NCBI RefSeq assembly: GCF_013396335.1
Contig: NZ_JABWSY010000001.1
Span: 323,869-387,868, forward strand
DNA: 64,000 nt
DNA from: Bacillus sp. EB106-08-02-XG196
Lineage (GTDB): Bacteria > Bacillota > Bacilli > Bacillales > Cytobacillaceae
Direction of reading: 5' to 3'
Shown here: piece after piece, positions 34,733 to 44,858 of the stretch
Layout: every line of letters starts with the position of its first letter
Position numbering within the stretch: the stretch's first letter is position 1
Position numbers and translations under genes: made by a program
The notes under the pieces: generated by a model
What the model saw: only the letters and a program-made list of their open reading frames with translations
Database searches by the model: none
Told to the model about the DNA's origin: nothing

Positions 34733-37599
34733 CCAATCGTTTCTTTTTCATGTATTTGTTCTTTCATTCGTAACCGGTCTCGCTCGAGGATTGGTTTTAA
34801 GTATTTGCCTGTATAAGACCCTGGCGCTTCAGCTACCTTTTCAGGTGTTCCTGTTGCCACAATCGTACCGCCCTTGTCTCCACCCTCAGGACCGAGGTCA
34901 ATAATATAATCAGTTGCTTTAATGACATCTAAATTGTGCTCAATAACGAGTACCGTGTCGCCATTTTCAACAAGTCGCTGAAGGACGACTAATAATCTAG
35001 AAATATCGTCGACATGAAGGCCTGTTGTCGGTTCATCTAAAATGTAGAAAGATTTACCGTTTGAACGTTTATGAAGCTCAGACGCTAGCTTTACACGCTG
35101 TGCTTCTCCTCCGGAAAGGGTGGTTGCTGGCTGACCAAGTGTAATATAGCCTAAACCAACATCATTGATGGTTTGCAGCTTTCGGCTGATTTTAGGAACA
35201 TTCTCAAAAAATTCAACTGCGGTTTCAACGGTCATATCGAGAATTTCAGAAATGCTCCTCCCTTTGTATTTCACTTCAAGTGTTTCACGGTTATAGCGTT
35301 TCCCATGACAAACCTCACATGGAACATAGACGTCCGGCAGGAAATGCATTTCAATTTTGATAATTCCATCGCCACGGCAGGCTTCACAGCGGCCGCCCTT
35401 AACATTAAAGCTAAAACGTCCTTTTTTATAGCCACGGACCTTCGCTTCGTTCGTTGTCGAAAACAAATCACGGATATCATCAAATACTCCCGTGTACGTT
35501 GCCGGATTAGAGCGAGGTGTTCTGCCAATTGGAGATTGGTCGATGTCGATAATCTTATCTAAATTCTCAATACCTATGATATCCTTATGTTCACCAGGCT
35601 TTGTTTTCGCGCGGTTAAGCTTCTGTGATAGTGTTTTAAGAAGGATTTCATTGATTAATGTACTTTTCCCAGATCCAGAAACACCCGTCACAGCGACAAA
35701 CATGCCTAGTGGTATTTTCACATTTACATTTCGCAAATTGTTCTCAGCTGCACCTTTTATTTCGATATACCTTCCATCTGGCTTACGACGTTCTATCGGA
35801 AGTGGAATAAACCTTTTACCAGATAAATACTGGCCAGTCAAAGAATCCGGATGTGCCATTACTTCGGCGGGTGTTCCTGCTGCAATAACTTGTCCGCCGT
35901 GAATTCCTGCTCCAGGACCAATATCGATGAGATAATCCGCAGCAATCATTGTATCTTCATCATGTTCAACGACAATCAAGGTGTTTCCGATATCACGCAT
36001 ATTTTGCAGCGTTCCTATTAATCGGTCGTTATCACGTTGATGAAGTCCAATCGATGGCTCGTCTAATATGTAGAGAACCCCAGTTAACTTAGAACCAATT
36101 TGTGTAGCCAAACGGATTCGCTGTGCTTCTCCTCCTGAAAGAGTACCTGCCGCACGTCCTAAGCTCAAGTAATCGAGTCCAACATTCATTAGGAATCCAA
36201 GGCGCTCACGAATCTCTTGAAAAATTAATTTACCGATTTGCATTTCTTTGTCCGTTAATATTAATTCATTAAAGAACTGATTGGATTCTTCAATCGATAA
36301 CTCTGTTAATTGAGAGATATGGCGTCCCGAAATGAGCACGGCTAAGGTTTCCTTCTTTAAACGATGACCTTTACATACATGGCATGGCTGCTGGCCCATG
36401 TATTTCTCCATTTGCTCCCGAATCCAATCAGAGCTGGTCTCTTTATAGCGGCGTTCTACATTATGTATGACACCCTCAAATTCAATATGACCTTCACGGA
36501 TCTGTCCAAAATCATTTTCATAGCGGAAATAAATTTTATCACCTTTGGAACCATAGAGAACCTTTTCGATAAGGTGTGGCGGGATGTCCTTGAATGGCAT
36601 GTCCATATCTACCCCATAATGATTGCATACCGCTTCAAGCAATTGCGGATAATATTGCGAGCTAGTTGGTTCCCAAGGTGCAATCGCATGCTGTTTTAAT
36701 GATAATTCCTTATTCGGTATCACAAGATCCACATCTACCTCGAGCTTAGAACCAAGTCCATCACACTCAGGACAGGCACCAAAGGGGCTATTGAAGGAAA
36801 ACATGCGCGGTTCTAATTCACCGATTGAAAAACCGCAATGTGGACAGGCGTGGTTTTCACTGAAAAGAAGCTCCTCTTCTCCGATCACATCGACAATAAC
36901 CTTTCCTTCACCTAGACGTAAGGCCGTTTCAAGCGAGTCTGCAATTCTTGCGGAAATCCCTTCCTTTACGACTATACGGTCAATCACCACTTCAATGGAA
37001 TGCTTTTTATTCTTGTCTAAAACAATTTCTTCGCCAAGGTCAAGCATTTCTCCGTTGACACGAATGCGTACGAAACCTTGTTTCTTTATATCTTCTAATA
37101 CTTTCACATGCATTCCTTTTCGCCCGGAAACAACCGGAGCAAGGATTTGCATTTTGGTTCGCTCTGGGTATTCCATGATTCTGTCTACCATTTGTTCAAT
37201 CGTTTGTGAGGAGATTTCAATATTGTGGATGGGACATGTTGGTCTGCCAACACGGGCAAAAAGTAATCGCAAGTAATCATAAATTTCCGTCACCGTCCCC
37301 ACAGTTGAACGGGGGTTTTTGCTTGTTGTTTTTTGATCAATTGAAATCGCAGGTGATAATCCCTCAATGGAATCAACATCAGGTTTATCCATCTGCCCTA
37401 AGAATTGTCGTGCGTATGCAGATAGTGATTCCACATAGCGGCGCTGCCCTTCTGCATAAATCGTATCAAAAGCAAGGGAGGACTTTCCTGAACCAGAAAG
37501 TCCTGTGATCACAACAAGCTTATCTCTCGGAATGGTGACATCTATATTTTTTAAATTATGGGCTCTGGCGCCTTTTACAATCAATTTATCCATCGCCAT
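34723..37599 (-). CDS. uvrA: Excinuclease ABC subunit A
   Basis: Damage-recognition ATPase of nucleotide excision repair. The 958-residue protein has two ABC ATPase modules, each with Walker A ([18 protein letters not shown]) and LSGGEAQR signature, plus the zinc-finger cysteine sets CPHCGFS...CPECDG and CEACRGDG...[13 protein letters not shown] 37599 has AAGGATG 10 nt upstream; a second ATG two codons on is also possible. It follows uvrB by 7 bp. Confidence 0.98.
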   Translation of the reverse strand: MAMDKLIVKGARAHNLKNIDVTIPRDKLVVITGLSGSGKSSLAFDTIYAEGQRRYVESLSAYARQFLGQMDKPDVDSIEGLSPAISIDQKTTSKNPRSTVGTVTEIYDYLRLLFARVGRPTCPIHNIEISSQTIEQMVDRIMEYPERTKMQILAPVVSGRKGMHVKVLEDIKKQGFVRIRVNGEMLDLGEEIVLDKNKKHSIEVVIDRIVVKEGISARIADSLETALRLGEGKVIVDVIGEEELLFSENHACPHCGFSIGELEPRMFSFNSPFGACPECDGLGSKLEVDVDLVIPNKELSLKQHAIAPWEPTSSQYYPQLLEAVCNHYGVDMDMPFKDIPPHLIEKVLYGSKGDKIYFRYENDFGQIREGHIEFEGVIHNVERRYKETSSDWIREQMEKYMGQQPCHVCKGHRLKKETLAVLISGRHISQLTELSIEESNQFFNELILTDKEMQIGKLIFQEIRERLGFLMNVGLDYLSLGRAAGTLSGGEAQRIRLATQIGSKLTGVLYILDEPSIGLHQRDNDRLIGTLQNMRDIGNTLIVVEHDEDTMIAADYLIDIGPGAGIHGGQVIAAGTPAEVMAHPDSLTGQYLSGKRFIPLPIERRKPDGRYIEIKGAAENNLRNVNVKIPLGMFVAVTGVSGSGKSTLINEILLKTLSQKLNRAKTKPGEHKDIIGIENLDKIIDIDQSPIGRTPRSNPATYTGVFDDIRDLFSTTNEAKVRGYKKGRFSFNVKGGRCEACRGDGIIKIEMHFLPDVYVPCEVCHGKRYNRETLEVKYKGRSISEILDMTVETAVEFFENVPKISRKLQTINDVGLGYITLGQPATTLSGGEAQRVKLASELHKRSNGKSFYILDEPTTGLHVDDISRLLVVLQRLVENGDTVLVIEHNLDVIKATDYIIDLGPEGGDKGGTIVATGTPEKVAEAPGSYTGKYLKPILERDRLRMKEQIHEKETIGKS

Positions 37600-37606
37600 G
37601 GTTACG

Positions 37607-39586
37607 TCATCCTTCCGCTTTTAACTCTAATAATAAATCACGAAGCTCAGCTGCACGTTCAAAATTAAGCGCCTTTGCTTCTGCCTTCATTTCTTTTTCC
37701 ATCGTAGCAATCAACTTATCTCTTTCCTTCTTCGACATCTTACCGAAGGATGCTGCTGGTTTGTAATCTTCCTGCTCCTCAGCAGCATGGGTGGCACGAA
37801 TAGCCTCGCGAATTCCCTTTTGAATCGTCATCGGCGTAATGCCATGCTTTATATTATATTCTTCCTGGATTTTGCGACGCTCTCTTGTTACATTAATCGC
37901 AATTTCCATCGAATTTGTTATTTTGTCTGCATACAAAATAACATGACCATTGGCATTACGCGCTGCCCGGCCGATAGTTTGGATCAATGAACGTTCCGAA
38001 CGAAGGAAGCCTTCCTTATCGGCATCGAGAATCGTAATCAGCGAAACCTCAGGAATATCAAGACCTTCTCTTAGCAGGTTGATTCCGACGAGGACATCAT
38101 ACTTGCCGAGCCGGAGCTCACGAATAATCTCAATCCGTTCAAGTGTCTTCACTTCTGAATGCAAATATTGGACTTTAATGCCTATTTCTTTTAAATAGTC
38201 CGTTAAGTCCTCCGACATTTTCTTTGTCAGCGTCGTAATAAGGACTCGTTCATTTTTCTTGATTCGCTCCTGTATTTCACCAATGATGTCGTCGATTTGA
38301 CCCTCAATTGGACGGATCTCTATTGTTGGATCCAACAATCCAGTTGGTCGAATGATTTGCTGAATCATTTCCGGAGTATGCTCTAGCTCAAAAGGACCTG
38401 GCGTTGCTGATACAAAGATCGCATTATGAATATGCTTTTCAAATTCATCATAGGTCAACGGCCGGTTATCTAGCGCTGATGGCAGACGGAAACCGTGGTC
38501 CACAAGCACCTGCTTCCGGGCTCGATCACCATTGAACATCCCTCTAACCTGCGGCAGGGTAACATGTGACTCATCGACAATCAAAAGAAAATCTTCTGGA
38601 AAATAATCAAGCAGCGTATAGGGTGTAGAACCAGCAGGTCTTAGTGTCAGATGACGTGAGTAGTTTTCAATTCCTGAACAAAAACCCATTTCCCGCATCA
38701 TTTCAAGATCATAGCGAGTACGCTGTTCAATCCGCTGCGCTTCAAGCAATTTATTTTCCTCACGGAGGTCTTCTAGGCGTTCTTCGAGTTCTTTCTCGAT
38801 ATTCTCGATGGCTACTCTCATTTTTTCTTCTCTGGTTACGAAGTGGGAAGCTGGAAAAATGGCTATATGATCACGTTCACCGATAATTTCCCCCGTTAGG
38901 GCGTCGACCTCACGAATGCGATCTACTTCATCGCCAAAAAATTCTACGCGCACACAATGTTCATCACGGGACACAGGGAAAATTTCCACCACATCGCCGC
39001 GAACTCGGAACGTACCACGTTTGAAATCAATATCATTTCTTTCATACTGAATATCGACCAAACGGTGCAGCAGCTGGTTGCGTTCAATCTCCATACCTGT
39101 CCTTAGTGACAGCACCATTTCTCGGTATTCTTCAGGTGAACCGAGACCGTAAATACACGATACACTGGCAATGATAATAACATCCTTCCTCTCAAATAAG
39201 GAGGATGTTGCGGAGTGCCGAAGTTTATCAATTTCATCATTAATACTGGCGTCTTTTTCAATAAATGTATCTGTCGAAGGAACATAGGCTTCCGGCTGAA
39301 AATAATCGTAGTAACTGACGAAATACTCAACAGCATTATTTGGGAAAAATTCCTTAAATTCACTGTATAGCTGACCAGCTAAGGTTTTATTGTGAGCGAT
39401 GACAAGTGTCGGCTTGTTTACTTCTTTTATCACGTTTGAAACAGTAAACGTCTTACCTGTTCCAGTGGCACCAAGCAAGGTTTGGTAGCGCTTATTCTCA
39501 TTAATCCCCTGAACTAACTGTCGAATCGCTTCCGGCTGATCGCCTTGCGGTGAATATTTCGAAACTAATTCAAATTGATCCTTCAC
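37607..39586 (-). CDS. uvrB: Excinuclease ABC subunit B
   Basis: Helicase-like subunit that loads at damage and recruits UvrC. The 659-residue protein has Walker [10 protein letters not shown], the [12 protein letters not shown] beta-hairpin, DESHVTLPQ (motif II), helicase motifs [16 protein letters not shown] (16 residues) and QTIGRAARN, and a C-terminal UVR coiled coil ([13 protein letters not shown]). It is likely SOS-regulated: a LexA-type box lies about 140 bp upstream. Translated with uvrA. Confidence 0.98.
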   Translation of the reverse strand: MKDQFELVSKYSPQGDQPEAIRQLVQGINENKRYQTLLGATGTGKTFTVSNVIKEVNKPTLVIAHNKTLAGQLYSEFKEFFPNNAVEYFVSYYDYFQPEAYVPSTDTFIEKDASINDEIDKLRHSATSSLFERKDVIIIASVSCIYGLGSPEEYREMVLSLRTGMEIERNQLLHRLVDIQYERNDIDFKRGTFRVRGDVVEIFPVSRDEHCVRVEFFGDEVDRIREVDALTGEIIGERDHIAIFPASHFVTREEKMRVAIENIEKELEERLEDLREENKLLEAQRIEQRTRYDLEMMREMGFCSGIENYSRHLTLRPAGSTPYTLLDYFPEDFLLIVDESHVTLPQVRGMFNGDRARKQVLVDHGFRLPSALDNRPLTYDEFEKHIHNAIFVSATPGPFELEHTPEMIQQIIRPTGLLDPTIEIRPIEGQIDDIIGEIQERIKKNERVLITTLTKKMSEDLTDYLKEIGIKVQYLHSEVKTLERIEIIRELRLGKYDVLVGINLLREGLDIPEVSLITILDADKEGFLRSERSLIQTIGRAARNANGHVILYADKITNSMEIAINVTRERRKIQEEYNIKHGITPMTIQKGIREAIRATHAAEEQEDYKPAASFGKMSKKERDKLIATMEKEMKAEAKALNFERAAELRDLLLELKAEG

Positions 39587-39722
39587 TGATCTTCCTCCCG
39601 TACGATAAAATCACTTTCTAGCAAAGAACTTGCACATGTACCGGGATGGTGCTGGAAAGTGTATCCTGAAACTCTAATAGTATCATTCTAACACAATTCC
39701 CCAAAAACAAACCACTAATATG

Positions 39723-39736
39723 CGAACGAACATTCG
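39723..39736 (-). promoter_or_regulatory. LexA (SOS) box upstream of uvrB
   Basis: CGAACGAACATTCG differs at one position from the B. subtilis LexA consensus CGAACrnryGTTyG. A -10-like TAGAAT lies downstream at about 39684-39689, but the -35 is poor. Confidence 0.65.
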
Positions 39737-39748
39737 ATTTTTTGATAT

Positions 39749-39784
39749 AAAAAGCAAAAAAGCCTGCCATTTAATTGACAGACT
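39749..39784 (-). terminator. Terminator of csbA
   Basis: 9-bp stem AGTCTGTCA/TGGCAGGCT with a 6-nt loop, then TTTTTTGCTTTTT on the minus strand, separating csbA from the uvrB control region. Confidence 0.75.
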
Positions 39785-39803
39785 TAACATCTACGGTGGG
39801 TGA

Positions 39804-40043
39804 TTACGTTTTTTTGAAAACTCTTTGTTTCATTTTTGCGGCAAGCCAGAAGCCAACTGTAAGCGAAAAGGCATCTACAACGATAAGTGGAAAAGTATTG
39901 GTATACCCTTTAAAAGCAGAGGCAGCAATGAGCCCGACGGTCAATGCAAGACCGATAAGCCGATTGTATGTGACTCTGGTAAATAGCAGCACGAGTAAGC
40001 CCGGCAAAATCAGTGCAGACAAATATCTAATAACCATCTCCAA
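39804..40043 (-). CDS. csbA: CsbA family membrane protein
   Basis: A 79-residue protein with two to three transmembrane helices matching CsbA, a small general-stress protein of bacilli (VLLFTRVTYNRLIGLALTVG in part, KGYTNTFPLIVVDAFSL). It sits directly upstream of uvrB, its normal place. TTG at 40043 with GAGGTGG 7 nt upstream, or ATG two codons later, is the start. Function unknown. Confidence 0.85.
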   Translation of the reverse strand: MEMVIRYLSALILPGLLVLLFTRVTYNRLIGLALTVGLIAASAFKGYTNTFPLIVVDAFSLTVGFWLAAKMKQRVFKKT

Positions 40044-40110
40044 AATGGGTCCACCTCATTTATTTCATTTCTGTTTATTCATTTTAGAAATTTATTCACA
40101 AAATTGCAAG

Positions 40111-40142
40111 AAAAAAGACAAGAGATCGACACTCTTGTCTTC
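40111..40142 (-). terminator. Terminator of ycnI
   Basis: AAGACAAGAG/CTCTTGTCTT stem with a 7-nt loop and TTTTTTC tail on the minus strand; the stem sits just after the ycnI stop. Confidence 0.85.
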
Positions 40143-40149
40143 GAAACAA

Positions 40150-40791
40150 TTATCCTCTCTTTTTAAGAGATATTAATAAAGCTAATAATCCTGCTACTAA
40201 TGCTGCGATTGAAAGATAAAGCGGTGTGTTTGAGAAATTAGTTTCTTTGACTTCTTCTGTTACTTTTTCTTCTGATGGAGCATCTTTATCAGTCGTTTTT
40301 TCTCCATGGCCGTGTGCAGAAGCATCAGCTGGATTTACAACTGTTACAGAAGCAGGGTAATTTGCCTCTTCTGCTTCTACCCATTCTACAACACTTCCAT
40401 CCGAGTAGGTTTGGATCGCTTTCCAAACGATTTCGGTTGCTTCGTCGCCTACTTTTCCGTTCATGTTAAACTGACCAAATTCAGTAGCAGATAGGCCTTC
40501 ACCTTCCGTTGTCCAGGTCACTGATGTAATTTTACCAGTGTCATCTTTCTGAATTTCATAATTCCATCCTGACTTTGGTTCAAAACGTGTAATATTAACA
40601 TTTTCAGGAATTAATACTTGAATTTTTGTTGTCAAAACATCTTCTTTTTCAGACGGTACTTTTACCGTAAACATTTGATATGCCCCTTGTGACGTTTCAT
40701 TTGGCCCAACGGTAACATGAGCACTTGCTACCCCGGCAAAAAGAGAAAAAGCAACAATTATTGTTACTAGTGAAGTAAATAATTTTTTCAT
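40150..40791 (-). CDS. ycnI: YcnI-family (DUF1775) copper-associated surface protein
   Basis: A 213-residue exported protein. A Sec signal peptide (about residues 1-24) should be removed after ...VASA so that the mature chain begins HVTVGPNE; in B. subtilis YcnI this N-terminal histidine forms a Cu(II) site with a conserved Trp. The DUF1775 beta-sandwich follows, then an acidic, Lys-rich linker and a single C-terminal transmembrane helix with a basic tail. B. subtilis has it with copper genes ycnJ and ycnK, which are not here. Confidence 0.88.
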   Translation of the reverse strand: MKKLFTSLVTIIVAFSLFAGVASAHVTVGPNETSQGAYQMFTVKVPSEKEDVLTTKIQVLIPENVNITRFEPKSGWNYEIQKDDTGKITSVTWTTEGEGLSATEFGQFNMNGKVGDEATEIVWKAIQTYSDGSVVEWVEAEEANYPASVTVVNPADASAHGHGEKTTDKDAPSEEKVTEEVKETNFSNTPLYLSIAALVAGLLALLISLKKRG

Positions 40792-40994
40792 TTTAATATC
40801 TCCATTCTTAAAAAATATTTTATAACATTAATAAGTTCCTTACCTATAAAAATAAAGATTTTTACTCTTTCTTTATATGACCCTTATGGGCTATTTTTTT
40901 AAACAATGGACTAAAATGTTCATAGAAATGTCACAGTGATGGAGCTTGAAAACCATATTCAACTCGCTATATATGCCATTAAAAACATTATAGT

Positions 40995-41035
40995 AAAAAA
41001 TAGAACCCTAAGGCAGCTGCCTAGGGGTTCTATTT
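40995..41035 (-). terminator. Terminator of zagA-rpmG
   Basis: AAATAGAACCCCTAGGCAGC and GCTGCCTTAGGGTTCTATTT form a nearly perfect 19-bp stem followed by TTTTTTACT on the minus strand. Confidence 0.88.
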
Positions 41036-41040
41036 GCTGT

Positions 41041-41190
41041 TTATTTTGTTTCCCGGTGCAGAGTGCGTTTTTTTAGGCGTGGGCTATACTTCATTAGCTC
41101 AATACGGTCTGGGTTGTTTCGCTTATTTTTTGTGGTAATGTAATTGCGATCTCCTGTTTCGGTACATGCTAATGTGATTTTTACTCTCAT
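41041..41190 (-). CDS. rpmG: 50S ribosomal protein L33, zinc-independent (C-minus) form
   Basis: A 49-residue L33 ([17 protein letters not shown]...). It has a single cysteine, Cys9, and lacks the two CxxC zinc pairs, so it is the zinc-free paralogue. In bacilli such paralogues replace zinc-binding ribosomal proteins during zinc starvation and are under Zur control. It lies 19 nt after the zinc metallochaperone gene, which has a Zur box, so the pair forms one zinc-starvation operon. GGGAGG 9 nt before ATG. It is too short for many gene callers. Confidence 0.93.
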   Translation of the reverse strand: MRVKITLACTETGDRNYITTKNKRNNPDRIELMKYSPRLKKRTLHRETK

Positions 41191-41209
41191 TCTATATTCC
41201 TCCCAATCG

Positions 41210-42406
41210 TTAATATTCTAATGTAGAAACCGTAAATGCCGGAAGCGGATCGTTAAACCCACTCCAATCCATTGTCATTTCTTCATCAGATAATAAGCAT
41301 TTGTCTAATGAAGCCTCAATTTTTTCTCGATTCATATCCACACCGATGAAAACAAGCTCTATCATCCGATCTCCAAACTCTTCGTCCCATTTTTCCAGGA
41401 GTTCTGGTTCTTCCAAAAGGATTTGGGCTCTTTCCTGTTCAGGATATGCCGCCAGCCATTCGCCAGCACCTTCAAGGATAATAGAGGGTCCTGCTTGTGA
41501 TAACAAACCTGTCATATCATTTCGCGTTGCCAGCCACAAGAAGCCTTTTGCCCGAACAACATCTACTGGCCAGTCCTCTAACCACTGCATCAATCTTTCA
41601 GGATGAAAAGGTCTATTTTTACGATACACAAAGGAAGAAATCCCATATTCTTCTGTTTCTGGAGTGTGTTCTTCCAGCAGCTCTTTAATCCAGCCGGCAC
41701 CTTGACTTGCCTCTTCAAAATCAAATAACCCGGTATCCATAATTTCACTTAATGCTACTTTTGCATGCACACTTTCAATGATTCTCGCCTCAGGATTTAA
41801 CTTTTGAAGGACTTTTTTCAGTTCAAGAACACTCTCGCCGTCCACTAAATCTATCTTGTTTAATATCAACACATTGGCAAATTCAATCTGATCAATCAAT
41901 AAGTCAACCACTTCACGAGTATCAAATTCATCGTTTCCTTGCTTACGATCAAGTAAGCTTTCACCAGAGGCAAAATCATGCCAAAAACGATTGGCGTCTA
42001 CCACAGTCACCATTGTGTCAAGCGTGCAGTATTCTGAAAGGTTGATTCCAAGATCCTCATCGATATATGTAAATGTTTGGGCAACAGGAACAGGCTCAGA
42101 AATTCCAGATGATTCAATTAAGATATAATCAATATCTCCTGCTTGAACAAGCCTTTCCACTTCAATCATTAAATCCTCTCTTAATGTGCAGCAAATACAG
42201 CCGTTTTGTAGCTCAACTAGTTTCTCATCTGTTCGAGAAAATGCACCTTGTTTTATTATCGAAGCATCAATGTTTACCTCACTCATATCATTTACAATGA
42301 CAGCAATCTTTTTCTGCTCACGATTGGCTAAGACAAAATTTAATAAAGTTGTTTTCCCTGACCCTAAGTAACCACTTAGTACAGTAACAGGTATTCTTTT
42401 TGTCAT
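41210..42406 (-). CDS. zagA: COG0523 GTPase, zinc metallochaperone ZagA/YciC-type
   Basis: G3E-family GTPase that in B. subtilis (YciC/ZagA) passes zinc to FolE when zinc is low. The 398-residue protein has Walker [10 protein letters not shown] (residues 12-20), the metal-binding CxCC motif Cys70-Ile-Cys72-Cys73, ESSGISEP and NKIDLV. The C-terminal half carries the CobW C domain. I start at ATG 42406 with AGGGGTGA 6-7 nt upstream; in-frame ATGs or TTGs further upstream would overlap the Zur box. It is cotranscribed with rpmG. Confidence 0.93.
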   Translation of the reverse strand: MTKRIPVTVLSGYLGSGKTTLLNFVLANREQKKIAVIVNDMSEVNIDASIIKQGAFSRTDEKLVELQNGCICCTLREDLMIEVERLVQAGDIDYILIESSGISEPVPVAQTFTYIDEDLGINLSEYCTLDTMVTVVDANRFWHDFASGESLLDRKQGNDEFDTREVVDLLIDQIEFANVLILNKIDLVDGESVLELKKVLQKLNPEARIIESVHAKVALSEIMDTGLFDFEEASQGAGWIKELLEEHTPETEEYGISSFVYRKNRPFHPERLMQWLEDWPVDVVRAKGFLWLATRNDMTGLLSQAGPSIILEGAGEWLAAYPEQERAQILLEEPELLEKWDEEFGDRMIELVFIGVDMNREKIEASLDKCLLSDEEMTMDWSGFNDPLPAFTVSTLEY

Positions 42407-42449
42407 TTCCATCACCCCTAATTCAAAATCATTACGATTTACAAAACAC

Positions 42450-42470
42450 AAAACGTAATAGTTACGATTT
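42450..42470 (-). promoter_or_regulatory. Zur box of zagA-rpmG
   Basis: AAAACGTAATAGTTACGATTT matches 19 of 21 bases of AAATCGTAATNATTACGATTT, the B. subtilis Zur operator. A further ATTACGATTT half-site is at 42431-42440. Confidence 0.88.
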
Positions 42471-42626
42471 ACATCTTACAAAACTATCTTCAGTAAAGCA
42501 AGTTTTTTTTAGGTGTACTCCATAAACTTTCTTGTCTTCTTCAAGAGGTATTGTTAGTTGATCCAGTCTATTAAATTAAAAGATTCATATTTTCATTTAC
42601 AAATGAATAATCATGTTTTAAAATGT

Positions 42627-42647
42627 AAAACGAAACAATTACGATTT
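42627..42647 (+). promoter_or_regulatory. Zur box of the znuA-like gene
   Basis: AAAACGAAACAATTACGATTT matches about 18 of 21 bases of the Zur consensus, 30 bp before the znuA-like ATG. With the box at 42450 it makes a divergent pair of zinc-starvation promoters. Confidence 0.8.
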
Positions 42648-42676
42648 ATAACCAAAATAGAATGGAGTTAAAAAAA

Positions 42677-43705
42677 ATGAAGATTTCTCAATTCGTTACC
42701 ACTTCTGTACTCGTGTTAAGTCTTATTTTAGCCGGATGTGGAAAAACCGAAACGGTAAATAAAAGCGACGATAAAAAGAATCAAGATACAGTAACAGTCT
42801 ATACGACTATCTATCCGCTTGAGGATTTTACGAAAAAAATTGGCGGTGAATTTGTTGATGTTCAGAGTATCTATCCTCCAAACGTGGACGCCCATACATT
42901 TGAGCCCTCTCAAAAGGATATGGTCTCCCTTGCTAATTCCGATTTATTTATCTATACAGGAGTTGGACTTGAAGGATTTGCGGATAAAGCTGCGGAAGCT
43001 TTGAAAAAAGAGGACGTACAAATCGTCAAAGCTGCGGATGGCATTGAACTCCTCGAAACGGAAGATGAGCATCATCATGGAGAGGGTGAGTCTGAAAGTG
43101 AACAACATGAGGATGAAAATGGGCATTCTGAGGAAGATACGCACAAAGATTCCGAGGCACATGAAGATCATGCCGATGGTGACCTAGACCCCCATGTATG
43201 GTTAGATCCGGTTCTATCTATTGATTTAGCAAAAAACATCAAAAATGCTTTAAGTAAGCAAATGCCAGAACGCACAGCCGAGTTTGAATCCAATTTTAAT
43301 CAGCTAAAAGATGAGCTAGAAAAACTGGATCAAGAATTTAAAACTACGATTGAGAGTTCAAAGACGAGGAACATTCTAGTTGCACATGCGGCCTACGGTT
43401 ATTGGGAAAAGCGGTATGGCATTGAAGAAATTGCTATATCAGGTTTATCACCTACACAAGAACCATCTCAAAAAGAACTGCAAGCAATCATTGAAGAGTC
43501 TGCCGAACATAATATTCATTATGTGATTTTCGAGCAGAATGTTTCACCTAAAATAGCAAAAATCATCCAAGAGGAAATAGGAGCTAAGTCTCTTACTCTC
43601 CATAATTTAGAAGCTATAACAGAAGAAAACATTAAACAAAAAGATGATTATTTCAGCATCATGCGTAAGAATTTAGAAACCATCAAGACCGTTTTAAATA
43701 ACTAA
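42677..43705 (+). CDS. znuA: Zinc ABC-transporter substrate-binding lipoprotein (ZnuA/AdcA type)
   Basis: High-affinity zinc-binding lipoprotein. Signal peptide with lipobox LILAGCGK, modified at Cys; 342 residues. The cluster A-I solute-binding fold carries the His in DAHTFEPS, a long acidic-His loop (about residues 135-170, many H and E), DPHVWLDP, AHAAYGYW and a C-terminal catch. There is no ATPase or permease gene (znuC/znuB) next to it, so the partner is elsewhere or its role differs. ATG 42677 is favoured by GGAG at 9 nt. Confidence 0.9.
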   Translation: MKISQFVTTSVLVLSLILAGCGKTETVNKSDDKKNQDTVTVYTTIYPLEDFTKKIGGEFVDVQSIYPPNVDAHTFEPSQKDMVSLANSDLFIYTGVGLEGFADKAAEALKKEDVQIVKAADGIELLETEDEHHHGEGESESEQHEDENGHSEEDTHKDSEAHEDHADGDLDPHVWLDPVLSIDLAKNIKNALSKQMPERTAEFESNFNQLKDELEKLDQEFKTTIESSKTRNILVAHAAYGYWEKRYGIEEIAISGLSPTQEPSQKELQAIIEESAEHNIHYVIFEQNVSPKIAKIIQEEIGAKSLTLHNLEAITEENIKQKDDYFSIMRKNLETIKTVLNN

Positions 43706-43727
43706 CAACAATATGCGGCTTATCTAT

Positions 43728-43757
43728 CCCTGCCATTTATTGCGGCAGGGGTTTCCC
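43728..43757 (+). terminator. Possible terminator after the znuA-like gene
   Basis: CCCTGCC/GGCAGGG stem with a 9-nt loop, followed by only a short T run (GTTTCCCTT). A weak or partial terminator, 22 nt past the stop. Confidence 0.5.
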
Positions 43758-43847
43758 TTACATATGTGGAACGATAGGTATATATTAAATTTTTTATTCA
43801 TACTCTAGTAAATGTACCAAACTATTTAATAGAATCAGGGGGTATTT

Positions 43848-44846
43848 ATGTATCGCATTGTTCGAAATAATATCATAGAATTCACGGGTATTATGCTCAT
43901 TGTTTTAGCGTTATTACTGCTTTCGTTTAGTACTAGCTTAAAACTCTCATTTGATATACCTCCGTCACTATTAAATCTAAATACAATATTTCTAAGTATT
44001 TTAATAGAGGCACTGCCCTTTGTTTTAATCGGAGTCCTCATTGCCGGTGTAATCCAAATATTTGTGACCGAAGAACATATTCAACGCTGGATTCCAAAAA
44101 ATAAAGTTTTAGCTATCATCATGAGTTGTATCATTGGAGCCCTCTTTCCTGCATGTGAATGTGGAATTGTTCCCATCGTCCGCCGTCTTGTCGGAAAAGG
44201 TGTACCCATCCATGCAGCCATCGGCTTTATGCTGACAGGTCCGCTTATAAATCCGATTGTGATAGCCTCCACGTATATGGCATTTGGGAATGATTTTAAG
44301 ATTGCTGGATTAAGGATGGTGTTAGGTTTTTTCATTGCTGTTTTGGTCGCTTTTGCTGTCAGTATCCTTTTTAAAGGAAATCAATTAAAGAACCCTGTCC
44401 TTACAAGTACTTCTCAAATACTCTCAAAGAAAGAAGCTCTTACAACAAGATTTTGGTCGATGTTAACCCATTCGATTGATGAGTTTTTTGATATGGGGAA
44501 ATACCTTGTAATGGGAGCCTTTTTGGCTGCATTTGTACAAACCTATCTGCCGGCAAAGGCTCTCTTGGAAGCTGGCAGCGGAACGGTATCGTCTCTAGCA
44601 GTCATGATGGGATTGGCTTATGTTTTATCCCTTTGTTCTGAAGCAGATGCCTTTATCGGTGCTTCCTTCAGCAGTATTTTCCCGACTTCAGCCATTTTAG
44701 GTTTTTTAATCTTTGGTCCAATGATGGATTTAAAAAACACCCTTATGATGCTGAGCGTATTCCGATTGAAGTTTGTTATCGGTGTGCTGGCTTTAATCAT
44801 TTCGGTCATCTTTATTACAATCATGTCTGTGCAAAGCTTTATTTAA
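43848..44846 (+). CDS. Permease of the UPF0718/DUF318 (ArsP, YcgR) family
   Basis: A 332-residue protein with about eight transmembrane helices. It has the family signature PACECGIVPIVRRLV and the matching second-half segment LSLCSEADAFIGASFSS. Relatives are ArsP (organoarsenical efflux) and YcgR, which is paired with YcgQ. AGGGGG lies before the ATG. The next gene starts 13 nt after it and is the YcgQ-like subunit. Location next to Zur-controlled genes suggests zinc or other metal transport, which is inference. Confidence 0.88.
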   Translation: MYRIVRNNIIEFTGIMLIVLALLLLSFSTSLKLSFDIPPSLLNLNTIFLSILIEALPFVLIGVLIAGVIQIFVTEEHIQRWIPKNKVLAIIMSCIIGALFPACECGIVPIVRRLVGKGVPIHAAIGFMLTGPLINPIVIASTYMAFGNDFKIAGLRMVLGFFIAVLVAFAVSILFKGNQLKNPVLTSTSQILSKKEALTTRFWSMLTHSIDEFFDMGKYLVMGAFLAAFVQTYLPAKALLEAGSGTVSSLAVMMGLAYVLSLCSEADAFIGASFSSIFPTSAILGFLIFGPMMDLKNTLMMLSVFRLKFVIGVLALIISVIFITIMSVQSFI

Positions 44847-44858
44847 GGGGGGAAAGTC

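Noticed and set aside
35173..37508. Several long plus-strand open frames opposite uvrA
   Set aside because: They are antisense shadows of a highly conserved gene and lack ribosome sites.
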